Origin: Chytridium lagenaria
Lineage: Eukaryota > Chytridiomycota > Chytridiomycetes > Chytridiales > Chytridiaceae
DNA length: 64,000 nucleotides
NCBI GenBank assembly: GCA_025449115.1
Contig: JAHLKC010000038.1
Location: forward strand, 215,953 to 279,952
Reading direction: 5' to 3'
Position numbers and translations under genes: made by a program. Position 1 is the stretch's first letter, and each line of letters starts with the position of its first letter. Positions 1 through 11,455 of the stretch are shown in pieces. Under the pieces are notes generated by a model. It searched no databases. It was not told where the DNA came from and was given only the letters and a program-made list of their open reading frames with translations.

Positions 1-1028
1 TGTACGCACAACATCTATCGGATTCATAGCTATGCTACACATGTAAGATAAGAATGAACTACTGGCTTTACCATGAAATCACACCACTTCCGAGGCCTGC
101 GACCATATCGAGAACCCAGTTATCCTTCCAGCTTTGCTTAACAATGAGATATTCCTTCATCATAGAGAAACTAGATAGGTTCGTTCCAGATCCTACAATA
201 GACCGACCCATTGATAAAACGGATCCTCGATACAAGCCTTTTACACCATCTTGACGAACAATTTGACGAAGCGCATCAACAACGCCTTTGTACTGGTGTT
301 GATGCCCGACGGCTTGTCCTTTTGCCGCAGCTGATTGTAGACGTGTTTTAACGAGTTCAAACGGGTTGCAGGAAAAGGCACCCATGACACCGCATAAGGA
401 GCCCGCAATCATCCTCTTCCAACCAGGCGCACTTCCTCTCGACGAATCATGCATGATAGACATTATTGGATCGTACATTCCCTATGTTAGGTATATGTTT
501 AGCTGCACACGAAGCCCAATGCATGAGAACCACAATCCTGAACAAGTTTTTGGAGCCTTCCCTCAATATAGCAGGTGTCAATCCTTTTTGCAATCCCCCG
601 AGTCCCTCATTACGTGAGATCTTGTAAAGTGTATCAAACGTATTCTTGTATACCTTGTTTAGGAAGTCAGATCACATTACATTATTATCGTATACCAAAG
701 GCTCTGGCTTTCCCTGCAACTGCGATTGCTTCAATCGTTGACCCTGAAGCTGAAGGCGAACTCTTACAAATAGTTACATACACCATTTAAGCTGAAAAAC
801 CAACTTTGCAGTGTCGAAGGGGTTGGTGAAGATGACGGCCACTGCGATCAGCAACTGTTAGATGGGAAACATATCAGAGCATGTGACTCTACCAGCTGGA
901 GACAATGCTGAGATGGCAAACTTCTCAATAGAACCAATTGCCCGAGGCTTCCCGGCCTTCCTGGGATATAGTGCAGGGATCGCTATGAAGTTTTTGGCGG
1001 GACCACCGCCAGTCACCGAATCTGCCAT
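1..1028 (-). CDS. Mitochondrial carrier, OAC1/SLC25A34-35-like (C-terminus beyond the window)
   Basis: Inner-membrane solute carrier of the SLC25 family; the closest recognisable group is the oxaloacetate/sulfate carrier OAC1 and its animal relatives SLC25A34/35. Three carrier signatures are visible on the minus strand: NPFDTAK (about 815-840), NPFELVKTRLQ (about 330-365) and, after an intron at 84-30, MNPIDVVRT (1-26). The stretch VGHQHQYKGVVDALRQIV between signatures 2 and 3 is the group-specific feature. I chose the ATG at 1028 because it opens the frame that runs through an intron at 892-842 into repeat 1. At least four short introns interrupt the gene. The third repeat is cut by the window start. 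Substrate is inferred from family similarity only. It is divergently arranged with GPN1, about 230 bp apart. Confidence 0.8.
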
Positions 1029-1257
1029 GCCTTGAGACGCGGGAGTATTATTGGGCCTGCAAAATCTGAACAAACTCAACAAGCTGACTTGCATCAGCGT
1101 TTGTGTTACATTGGATTTGTTGAAGAAAAAGTCTCTTTCAAAGTTTTCGAACATTTACTGCATCCATAATTCCATATTCTCACTTAGAGCAGGCGACGAT
1201 CATTACTTGAGGCTTTACCCTTCCTCCTTCCTTAAAACCCACGAGATAGTGACTGAT

Positions 1258-2824
1258 ATGATGGACGACCACGATGATATTGATTCAGCTTCAAAGCCTG
1301 CTGTTCTACCGACACCCCCTTCATCAAAGCCAAAGTCAGAAAAGCTTCCGGCAGCAATTCTGGTGATAGGCATGGCAGGCTCTGGCAAGACAACATTCAT
1401 GCAGGTTCTAAAACGAATGCATGAATTTTACTAAATATTTGCAGAGGCTCAATTCCAAGATTCATACAGAGAAAAAGAAGCCCTACGTTGTCAACCTGGA
1501 TCCAGCTGTGGCGAACCTGCCTTTTGGTGCAAATATTGACATTAAAGATACTGTCAATTACAAAGAAGTCATGAAGCAGTAGGCTTGAATTATCGGAAAT
1601 AATTTTTAACCAAGTTAGATATACTTTGGGTCCAAACGGAGCTATTTTGACATCATTAAACCTTTTTACAACAAAGTTCGACCAAGTGTTGGAGATTTTG
1701 GCAAAACGAGCAGAGAAGCTTGAGTACTTGAAAGTTTTGATGAATATTTCTGACCGTCTAGTTACATTCTCTTTGACACTCCCGGTCAGATTGAGATATT
1801 CACGTGGTCCGCTTCTGGTGCAATTATTACCGATACTGTTGCAGCCACCTACCCTACATGCATCGCCTACGTCATTGATACCCCACGCTCCGTTTCCCCT
1901 GTCACCTTCATGTCGAATATGCTATACGCTGTGTCTATCCTTTACAAAACCCGCCTCCCATTCATCCTTGTCTTCAACAAAACTGATGTGGCTTCTCACG
2001 AATTCGCGATTGAGTGGATGACCGACTTTGAATCTTTTCAAGCGGCTGTTCGGGAGGACTCGACGTACATGGGAACTTTGGTGAATTCAATGTGCTTGGT
2101 GTTGGAGGAATTCTACAAATCCCTGAAGGTAATTTTTACCTTACATATTTAAGCTAACAATCGTAGGTAGTTGGAGTATCTGCTGTGACGGGTGCCGGTT
2201 TCGATGATTTCCTGAATGCTGTTGATGATGCTGTCGATGAGTACTATAGGTACTTTCTCAGTTTTTGGATTATTCTTGACAAAAGTAGAGATTACAGGCC
2301 GGAGGTTGATGCCATGATAGAAAAGAAGCGGTCAGCTGCAAAGAAGGAAAAGGAAGCGAATCTGGAAAAGCTGATGAAGGATATGGATTTGACGGAGAGT
2401 CTTGCTCCTGAAGATGAAATCGATTTGTCAAAGCGTACGTTATGTGGTATATAATTCATTTGTTGAACATGTTCTCTTTCAGCATCTGTCTCCTTTTCTG
2501 AAGAACAGGAAGAGGTTGACGAAGAGATTACTCGACGTGAGCTCGACATTTTACAGCAATGTTATAATTATCTATTTTATCTATGAAGAAGCAGAGACTC
2601 TGGGATTTGAGGAGCGAGACGATTGCAAGAAGAGCGATCATTCACGCGCTTTGTTGGGAAACGATGATATAGAAGGAGGTGGTGGTATGGGGGGGGGGGG
2701 GGGGGGGTTAGAGAGGGGGGTGGATTCGATGTATTTTGCTGGGAAACCATGCTGGGGGTGGATTTATTGTGTTTTTCTTGGAAACTTGGTGGTCTGCTGG
2801 GAGACATTACATAAAAAAATTTAA
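1258..2824 (+). CDS. GPN1: GPN-loop GTPase 1 (XAB1/Npa3 family)
   Basis: Essential GTPase that helps assemble RNA polymerase II and bring it into the nucleus. Visible motifs in order: P-loop [10 protein letters not shown] (about 1370-1398), then after an intron [19 protein letters not shown]; the GPN insert LGPNGAI (about 1627); G3 [15 protein letters not shown] (about 1775-1820); NKTDVASH (about 1977-2000); and [14 protein letters not shown] (about 2168). The start ATGATG at 1258-1263 precedes an acidic leader. At least six short introns are present, and the frame changes near 1745-1775. The C-terminus is odd: it runs through a 19-base G tract (2689-2707) into a Trp/Cys-rich tail unlike the acidic tail of other GPN1 proteins. 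The last ~45 residues may therefore be misread. The stop lies only 10 bp before the CAP start codon. Confidence 0.93.
2689..2707 (+). repeat. G19 homopolymer inside the GPN1 C-terminal coding region
   Basis: An uninterrupted run of 19 G follows a GGT/GGA-rich stretch encoding poly-Gly. Its length decides the reading frame of the end of GPN1; the two alternative frames both stay open for more than 30 codons. Length is likely to be unreliable in sequencing and may also vary biologically. Confidence 0.95.
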
Positions 2825-2834
2825 GAATTTCAGC

Positions 2835-4685
2835 ATGGCATCTGAGCAAACCCTTTCTGCAGTAATCAAGCGCCTTGAGACGGCCACTCTTCGTCTTGAA
2901 GAGATCGTTAGATCAAAGGAAGGAGCTGAGGTCGTCTCTCACGCTACTCGTGATATTTCGTCCAGTGCTGCCGACGCGAAAGTGATCCCTACTGTGGCGG
3001 CTTTTGATGAATTGATCAACGGCCCATTACAGACACTCCTTGACCTTGCCAATTCGATTGGAGGACTCGTCCATGAGCAGGTCATAGAGCCTTGGGCTCT
3101 ATTATTTATCAAAGTGTCTGACTTTTTCATCAGGCCTCGCACCTCAAAGATGCATTCTTCGCGCAAAGGGCTATGATTGAGATTGCAGCAAACAGCAAGA
3201 AGCCAAGCGATGTTCCCACTCTTCAGGCGCTGCTGGCACCTACTCAGAAAGAGATAGAGGCTGTGGTCACTCTTCGCGAGAAGAATAGACCCTCCGCTCT
3301 CTTCAACCACCTTTCTGTCCTTTCAGAGGGTATCCCGGCTTTGGGTTGGGTGGTCATTGTAAGTCTCAGCCCAAGCGCAACCCATGACTAATTCTTGCAG
3401 GAGCCCGCCCCTGCTCCATACGTCAACGAGTACAAGGACTCTGCTCAATTCTATTCTAACCGGGTGTTGAAGGAGAACTCTGACAAGTAAGAACTTAACC
3501 ACTTTTGAAAACAACGATGAATTAATTAATGTGTAGGAAGGAGCACACCGAATTTGTTAAAACCTTTGGGACGTTGCTTACAGAACTGAGTACTTACGTA
3601 AAAAAGAACCATACCACTGGCCTCACTTGGAACCCGAAGGTATATAAATACAGGGCAATTTTTCTATTAACAGGTCCAAGGGTGTAGACGCAAAGAGTTA
3701 CACGCCTTCCTCCGCTCCGGCTTCTGTTGCAGCCCCCTCCTCCGCTCCGGCTGCTTCTGCTGCAGCCCCCACCCCATCCACTGCCCCACTTCAAGAACAG
3801 GGACCCGATAAGAGTGGATTATTTGGCGCGTTGAACAAAGATGGATTGACCTCTGGTCTTCGTAAAGTTGACAAGAGTGAAATGACGCACAAGAACCCTG
3901 AGCTTCGTGCCGGTAGTGTGGTTCCTGCTGTCGAAAAGCCTGCTGTAGTTGCAAGTAAGTTCAGCCAAATGTGTTTAATATTGACAGATTTTATGGAAGC
4001 TCGCAGCTTTCCCGCGGCTGCCCCAAAAGCGCCCCCAAGAAAGATCTTGCAGGAAATAAGTGGTCAGTGGTAAGTTCTTCAAATATCAAACAAAATAATT
4101 TGATATAATTCAAGGAAAACTTCACAAATGATTCAAATGTTGTTGTAAATGGAGTTGAATTACGCCATGTGGTTTACATTTATAACTGCACCAATTCCAC
4201 TATTGTTATCCGAGGGAAGGTGAATGCGTGACTCTTGTGAGCCTTCAATTACCTCAGCTTTTTATCCTTTAGTTTCCTTGTCACGGGCTGACGCTGTGTA
4301 GATAACTGCAAAAAGACCGGCGTCCTTATCGAGTCTGTTTTTCCACTGTCGACGTTATCAATTGCAAGTCCTCACAGATCCAGATTACTGGAAAATTCCA
4401 CTTTGTGATGACAAGACTGATGGGCTCAGCTTTACCTCTCTCAAGAAACAATCGAGAATAACGTTGAGGTGTTCACTGCAAAGAGTTCTGAGGTGAATGT
4501 TCTCTTGGAAGGCGCTAGCGAGGATGAGGCTTTGCAGAGCGAGCCGTTTCTGAGCAGCTTAAGACCACAATTAAGGACGGAAAGCTCATCACTTCAATGT
4601 CGAGCACAAGGTTGAGTCACTTTTTTTCATCAGTTTGGATCAAGAGAGGCTATATTTACTTCCTAAATTATTCATCAAGGGTTGA
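2835..4685 (+). CDS. SRV2: Adenylyl cyclase-associated protein (CAP/Srv2)
   Basis: Actin-monomer recycling protein that also binds adenylyl cyclase in fungi. The N-terminal CAP domain is clear: MASEQTLSAVIKRLETATLR at the start, followed by LINGPLQTLLDLANSIGG, SEGIPALGWVVI, YVNEYKDSAQFYSNRVLKE and YVKKNHTTGLTWN. A Pro/Ala/Ser linker follows (about 3680-3800), then GLRKVDKSEMTHKNPELRAG, typical of the WH2-like region. The C-terminal CARP beta-helix is recognisable (VYIYNCTNSTIVIRGKVNA, SVFSTVDVINCKSSQIQITG, DDKTDG, VEVFTAKSSEVNVL). Within the last 300 bases the frame must be changed four times (near 4392, 4432, 4546 and 4597), each time as if one base of a short homopolymer were missing. The end at 4685 is provisional because family members usually end just after VEH. 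It converges on the kinase gene, 47 bp away. Confidence 0.92.
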
Positions 4686-4732
4686 AATAGTTTCTTCTTT
4701 TGTTTATCAGCTAAATACATTGGCGTCATTTA

Positions 4733-7180
4733 TTATTTCTGCGGCTTCGGCAATTCCTTTGGCGCCCGAGTTGTCTTTGGACTAGATGTTGGAGGACTGT
4801 TTGTAGGCCCAGTAGTTGCGCTTCGTCCACTACGGACGGTCTCACAGAGGCTTACTGTCCGCAGGAGTTGATGCAGTACGTGATGGTGACGGCTTTCGGA
4901 TTGGTGGAGACCCTGTATTAAGTTTGAAGAGGTGGTAGTGGTATACTTCGAGAACTTTTTGCGGGCTTTCCTATGGAAGAGGAGAACCACTTTGCGTCCG
5001 AGATCGCGGAGGGGTAAAGGCATTGGAAGGTGGCGGAGGTGCTGGTATAGTATGAACAGTCTTGGTATCACTCATGTTCCATACAGTTTCGCCAGTCTCG
5101 GTGTTATAATAGTAGCTAAGAAAAATATTAAAGGGCAGATTCACGAGAAACGGACTCTTACGAAGTCTTCATACACGATCCGGACTTTGTGCCATTTAGA
5201 ATCTTCTTCAATCTCGCCTTCGTCAATAATCGCTGCAGGCCTTTAATAAGGATTGTAAAAAAGTGCAACGCACCATGAAGCAAAGCTCAAATTGACTCAC
5301 ATGTCTGGCAGCTTATGTTCTCGGAAAGATTCGATTGAAGGAGACGACACATCAGATTTTTGCTGTTTCCGAGTAAGATTAATTTTGATGTTCAAAACGC
5401 CTACCTAAAACATGAGAGTGGTTGGAGTGAGAGTCGACCGCAGGAGAACTTGAATCAAACTTGGCTCTCTCGGTAAGGGCTGCATTCTCAGGTACAGAAA
5501 TGGAAGGTTGCCGTGATAAGACCTCCGTGTTATTTGGTATAACTTGATGTGGTAGTTGGATTTGCCCCGGAACTACTTCAACCACAGGCTTAGGAGTTAT
5601 GACACTGCTCACAGATCTTGCCGCGCTTGGAAAGCGGAAACGGCAGATAGTACATTCATAAAGCTCCTGTCGGCGACTTATCGTAACCACGATTTTCTCC
5701 GATCACGCCTTCATCTTGATTAAACCTTACACGTCGAGGCGAAGGGGATCTTGATCCTCCCGTATGATCAGGGGAGCCTAGTACCGAAAGACTATCTGAT
5801 ACGTTGGCCTCTTGAGTTGGAGCATGGCTACTTTGAGGAACAGCGGGAAGAGGCCTCCGTTCAATACTCGCATTTTCGACGTTCACAGCAGGGTCTCCTT
5901 CCATTTGTCGAACTTCGCTGGGAGGTTCAGGAACTAATGGTGACGAACCAGGATGATGCCATTGAGTCAGTCCTGTGTGCTCATTAAAAAAGTAGATCAT
6001 TCCATTCGGCTGCGTCAACTGAATCCAACCCTCAAAACCCTCAATTCTTTGCGGAACAACTTCCGCAACACTATTTGATTCTGCTGCAGAGAGTTACTCA
6101 AGTGTCTTGAGCGGGCATAGCTAGCCAAGGATGCTGCAACGCCATATCTGCGGTCAAACGAGTTTTCCGGATCGCTATCCAAAAGCTTCGAAAGGAAATC
6201 CTTTGCTATATAAAGATTGAGCACATAATCTTGACAGACTCTTATACCTTCACTTGAAAGAGGAGGTCCCTCAAAAGTTAACGATGACTTTCGGCCAAAA
6301 GGAAATCCTTTCTGCTTAGGGATCACAGGAGGAACTCTGCCTAGTAGGGCTTTAAACGCGACAGCGCCGGCTGACCAAATGTCGACCGGCCTGCCATAGG
6401 TTCCTTTTCCCACCTCTGGGGCCTTAGTAATGAAAAGGTAAGTATATGTCTTAACGTGAGTTCTCCTACCATAAATCCCCTGGTACCTTTGACTCCGCTC
6501 AGACCGCTGTACCCATTTTCCGAAACGCATATTCCAAAGTCTCCAATTTTGAGCCCATTAAGATCGTTCCGATCAACAAGCATTAGGTTTGCTGGTTTAA
6601 TATCGCGGTGGCAGAAATAGTTTTTATGGATAATTTGAAGGCCTTCCAAAACCGCCCGAATCATAACCTTTGTCTCTTCCTCGGAAAGGCATCTTTGGTC
6701 TAATACATCCCCAACGGTGCAAGCGGCTCTGAAAAAAAAGAATTACGCCACCAGAAGATAGTATGCGAAAACCAACCTTTCCATAACAAGGACAAATTGA
6801 TCTTCATCATTGAGAAAAAAGTTCCTACTCAAATTGGAAGTCTTTAGCGTGATCTCACACTATCATCGCAAACGTACCTGTAGTTAATGATACGGTGAGG
6901 TGCGGCGTGCGATAGATCCTTAAGCACAGTAGCTTCTTGTTTGACACGATGGTTTCGCTCTGAATCACTAGCGTTCTCTCTCTCTGTCATCTTCATGACG
7001 ACAGGCTCATTCGTCTCTTGATCCAGGCCTAGAATGTGCACACAGGATGCAAGTGGTTAAAGGCAGCCTTTAAGATAAAACAGGCATGAAAGAGAATATA
7101 TCATCTAAGCTTACCATACCAGACATTTGGCATGTCTGGACTAACCCTCTTCTGAGGCCAGTATCGATCGGAGGCCATTG
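4733..7180 (-). CDS. Serine/threonine protein kinase with two C-terminal WW domains
   Basis: The predicted protein begins MASDRYWPQKRVSPDMPNVW and enters a kinase domain. Visible elements are the subdomain II lysine VVMKMT, the catalytic loop CHRDIKPANL (about 6595-6625), DFG as IGDFGIC (about 6525-6545), APE split by an intron at about 6425-6470, and the C-lobe DIWSAGAVAFKALLG. The C-lobe ends in RLTADMALQHPWLA, read after a one-base frame change near 6165. WW domain 1 follows about 40 residues later (GWIQLTQPNGMIYFFN...TQW, 5955-6030). WW domain 2 (WHKVRIVYEDF, intron, YYYNTETGETVW, about 5065-5200) precedes a Pro/Ser-rich tail ending at 4733. WW domains bind proline-rich ligands, so substrate recruitment is an inference. 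I could not assign a named kinase family. Confidence 0.8.
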
Positions 7181-7403
7181 AATTGATCAAATGGTGCGGG
7201 ATTCTGTGTTGCTGGAATGAAGTGCCTTTTTTTTAGTTTATAACGGTATCTAGGGGCTGCGACAAGCGAAAGGCTGTGTACTAGTAAGTCACGTGATCTA
7301 TGCTATTGATGTGTACCACCATGGTTTTTGATTTTTCTGCCATTGAATTGTTAGTTCGAAACTCCGTTGACCTGGAGGCAGTGTGCGCTGGATCCGAACA
7401 GTC

Positions 7404-10400
7404 GGCATGCCTCAACACCACCTGTGCGTCTCAAGATTCCTGGAGGCCATTGACGGTGATATTCTTAATGGGGCCAGGGCTTGGGGCAATTGGGTCACTA
7501 CTGTAAATCGCATTCCGGATCCTATTGATAGGGTGAGGCAGCTTGGCGATCATCGCTTAAGGACTCTGGCCTCTTGTTGATTTTTTCCAGAGACCATGGA
7601 CCATGTAAGAGCTTGTTTTAATTAACTTTTTATTGGATCTGCCTTGTATTCTCATGTATAATTATTACCAAAAAAAAAACAGACTCCGCCAAAACCCTTT
7701 CCAGTTTAAATGAACCTCATGCCATTATCTCTAGCAACCGGTGTCGATTCAAGGATGCAATATCAATGCTGCACGATGTTAAAATAGCATCACTGGCCGT
7801 GGTCAGAAAAAACGATGCTTTTGCCACTCGCGGTATAGTCGATCTCGTTAATGACAGATATCTTGGGGTTGTTGCTCAATCATCTATTATATGTTCTAAA
7901 TCGACCCCGGCTTGCGAAAAGATTGAGAGGTGGGAGAGAGTCATGATGCAGCTGAGCAAACGCTCCGAGGAAATTTTCGTTATGAATTCTGGGTGAATTT
8001 CTGAGCGGAATAGCCCCCTTTAGGAACCTTCCGCTGGACATTACTCTCACTAGTATGCATCAATTCAAGAATCAGATGTCGCCGCCACTTATAGTGTGCT
8101 CCGCGATGGTGGGGGCTTTTCTTCAATTGGAAGGGAAATCCGTGGCGGACTTAAGTTTTCTTCGAAAATATTTGAAGGAGACACTCCACGTCCCGCTATC
8201 CGAATCGAAGCTTCTCTTTGCATCGCATTAAGCTGCACAGGCTACTTTGAAGACGCGTCTGCCATAGCATTCATTCGCTATGGGCAATGATGTAGATCTC
8301 TTGCCCTCTCCTCTCGACCTGCACTGGAATCTAGGATTAGAAGAAGTCCTTACTTGGATGGCAGCAGATATTTATCTGCAGGATCAAAGAAGGATTTAAA
8401 TCTATCTGTAGATGAGCGCCGTTTAGCTCTCGAGGTCTTATGCAGATGTTTGGGTAGAAAGGGAAAAGGTTCAACGCGCAGCAGATGTGATTAAGACATT
8501 ACTTAGCCACCATTCTCTGCTGGACAAAAATCTTGTGTCAAAAGTTATAGATTCTGATGTTCATGAAGCTGTTATCTTGGCCCTAATTAGAAGCACCAAC
8601 ATTTCCTTGGATAGCTCAACGCAGCGCTTTCACAAATCACCCCTTCAAGCAGCCGAGGATTATTTATCCTTTGTAGAGATTCAATCTCAGAATGGAAAGA
8701 ACTACAGGCCGTCGAGGACTATCTTGCAGAAGTTTGTGGAAGGATACGCACGCCTAGGAGATCTTTCTTCGGCCGAAAGGTGGCATCGCTACATGCAATC
8801 GATAGGACTGAACCTTGATGCGTGGGGATTTCGGGCGCTCTCAGACGCAATGATGAAGAGTGCTGTCAGGGGATGGCGTTTTGGGGAATCTGATGGGTCA
8901 GAAGCGAGTTCGAAGCCAGTGCCCCCTCTTCCCTCTTCGGCGCACATTCCTCCCACTGTGTCTGTAAATATGAATGCAGCCTCCGGGTCCAACGGCGAAG
9001 ATGCAGTCGCATCTCTAACTTTGCGGGCGCCTTTAGGACCAAGTGATGTTTGTGATTATATTTTGTCATCAGCCAAGCAAGTTGGTTTGGGGCCACCGTT
9101 TCCTGCACCTATTGTTTCAATCCTAGCGAAAGGGTTGTTCTCCGTTGGCGATATCGGTCGCGCATTAGAGCTTTGCAAGCTTTCAAATTCGTCGATTCGG
9201 TGGATTATCCTTCCAAATGCTCATGATAAAGCCCCAAAATACTTGAAACGTGAGGTTGAGAAACTCCTAGATTACGACTTCCACCTTGCCACAGTTCTGT
9301 TGGAGGGCTTATTCGCGAATCGGTTTACCAAAGTTGCAAATGTGGTGGCAACCATTATTGTGAAGAGAAAAACGTCCCCTGTGGTGGACAACATTCTCTC
9401 TAAGCAGCGCAGTATTACTGCACAGAGATTATCTGCAAATGTTAACTCGGTAAACTCCGATCACAAATGTATGACCCACTTGAGGGGCCTTCTCTCCAAG
9501 AATCGTTTACAAGAGGCAATGAATTTCTACTCATCACTGCAACCAATTAATCAGGCCAAGTTTTTTGTTCAAGAAGGGACGCTAGGCTTAGGAGGATGGT
9601 CACTAGAAGTTGCAGCTCTTCATTATCGCATGACTGGAGTGGTTGTGCGAGCCTTGGCCAAACGGGGCCTTCTTAGGCAGGCAATTGACATTTTAACAAC
9701 CAGCCTTCGACTTGATCCTTCCCATCAAGAGAGTATTGAGGAGCGATTCCACCGTTTGACAATTCGTCGCCTTTGTACACTTATAACACCTGTAGTGAAA
9801 GGATTTTCCACTAAGGGAGATCTATCTAGTGGGCTTAACGTGTTCAGGCATGCCCTCGTTCTGGCACTTCGATCGAGTCTCGCTCGACCGGACTATCTTA
9901 TTTCTTCCTGCATACTGGCGATTTCCGATGCAAGACTGATGATGGCCCTTTACCAGGGATATTTCTCTTTTCGATGGAAATGTTAGCAGCAACGAGGCAG
10001 CATGATCAAGCGGGAAGAATAGATCCTATCGCCATCTGGCGTCAACCTAAAATCTCGTCAAAGTATTCGAATGGGATACACTTTACTAGTTTTGTTGCAG
10101 CTCCTGCCAAAGAATGTGACTCGGTTGCGCCTAAGCAAGATACAATCGTCTCTTCTACTGGAGTGCTTCCTCTCTTTGACAATGAAACTTTCGCAGGAGC
10201 CTATGTAAGCTCACGTCGGAAAGACGTCTCACCTAGAGAAAGGTTCTTATCTGATCTCACATCCTGCCTTAATGGTGTGTTTGAATCTGTTGGGAAGACT
10301 CATGCTGGCTGGGCGAAAGATAAAGATTTTCCAACCTTCTTGCGCATAGTCTCGCGCAAATTGATGCGGGACGCGGATGCCGGATGTATCCTCTTCCATG

Positions 10401-10738
10401 CGCTTCAAGACCAGGAAGATGCTGCCGGAATATGTTTTGCCGACGCTGTGTCTGGATCTCCTAACGGAACGCTGGACATTGATCCCAAGGCGCTTGTGGA
10501 ATTGCAGAGAATGTATCTGCGTTTAAATAGAAGTGAAAGCGCCAGTGCTATAGCGAGTGAATTGGCAAAATACCGCCTTCAGTCGATGGAGCTTTTCGGG
10601 CCAACAGCTGTTGTAGAAGAACTTGCTATCAGATCATGTGAAGATCAGGCAGGATTTAGGCCGCACAGGGTGCTGCTACCTTTTGATCGTTTGAAAGAAG
10701 GTGGGCGGCTTGCAGATTCGGGGTATAACATAATGTAA
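7404..10738 (+). CDS. PPR-like helical-repeat protein, probably mitochondrial
   Basis: A long, mostly open coding region. Helical-hairpin repeats resemble pentatricopeptide motifs: EGYARLGDLSSAERWHRYMQ (about 8738), AKGLFSVGDIGRALELCK (about 9128), VVVRALAKRGLLRQAIDIL (about 9640) and VVKGFSTKGDLSSGLNVFRH (about 9792). PPR proteins bind organellar RNA and act in its processing or translation; which RNA is not visible. The main open stretches are 8487-9986 and 9974-10738; they overlap in different frames, so one frame break lies near 9980. Upstream pieces (7404-7580, 7640-7996, 8096-8290) continue similar sequence with breaks or introns. The start is uncertain; 7404 opens MPQHHLCVSRFLEAIDGD. 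The stop is 14 bp from the stop of the convergent RBM18 gene. Confidence 0.7.
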
Positions 10739-10752
10739 ATATATTTATCACG

Positions 10753-11447
10753 TCAACGTCTTTGTCTTGACCGTCGGTCTTGATAGCGGTCTGTTGTTCT
10801 CCGCTTATTTCCTGTCTTGTAGCTATCCCGGCCACCACCCTTTCTGTCATCCTTCTTTAATTCATCCACATTCCCTTCTTCAATGGAGGTAATCTCGAAG
10901 AGTTTTTTCCAATTGCGGTTATTTTCGCTTCCGTACTATAGCAGATATTAGACCAATGCGCATATCTATACCAAACCTTGCCAAACTCTTTTTGGCTGAA
11001 CCTTGGCATTGATATTAATAATTCCTTTTGATATTCTCTCTCCCGACGAGTTTTTGGGCCAAACGAAACATTCGCCTGTGAATTGGCGGGAGGTTCTGGC
11101 GGAGGTCGATCTGGGACCTTCACCTCCATTTTCCTGCCACGAAGAACTTTTCCATTCATGTTGACCATTGCGTTTAAAGCATCCTGCTCAGTCTTAAATT
11201 CTATAAAGCAAAATCCACGAGGAAGTCCATGTGAAGGGCCGGTCTTGTGCCAGAGGAAGTCAATCTTGTGAATAGCGCCCCATTTTTCAAATTCCTTCTT
11301 CAGCATGAATTCTGTGACAGTAGTGTCCAGATTTCGAACAATGAGTCGCTTGTTTCCAGCTTCTTCCGCAACCGCGGTCTCGTCTTCCACTAGCTCTGGA
11401 GTTGCCTCAATACCATTTGCCCACAACTGCGGTCTTGTTTTTTGCAT
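10753..11447 (-). CDS. RBM18: RNA-binding protein 18 (single RRM)
   Basis: Small RRM protein. RNP2 is seen as KRLIVRNLDTTVTE and RNP1 as GFCFIEF. The spacer HKIDFLWHKTGPSHGLPRG carries the FDFL-HK(S/T)G signature that marks RBM18 among RRM proteins. An intron (about 10922-10968) separates the RRM from a conserved C-terminal helix EAKITAIEKKL. That helix continues in a second frame after a one-base change in a run of A near 10893. The protein ends in a basic tail SYKTGNKRRTTDRYQDRRS and stops at 10753. The ATG at 11447 was chosen because it lies just upstream of conserved sequence and faces the PRCC start codon only 8 bp away. Molecular role in the family is poorly known; nuclear RNA binding is likely. 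Confidence 0.85.
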
Positions 11448-11455
11448 TCCCAAAA

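Noticed and set aside
4380..4610. Programmed ribosomal frameshifting as the cause of the frame changes in CAP
   Set aside because: The sites share no slippery heptamer or fixed direction and recur in unrelated genes, mostly next to short homopolymers; sequence error is simpler.
2835..4685. CAP as a pseudogene
   Set aside because: All domains are conserved at protein level and the same type of break affects most other essential genes in the window.
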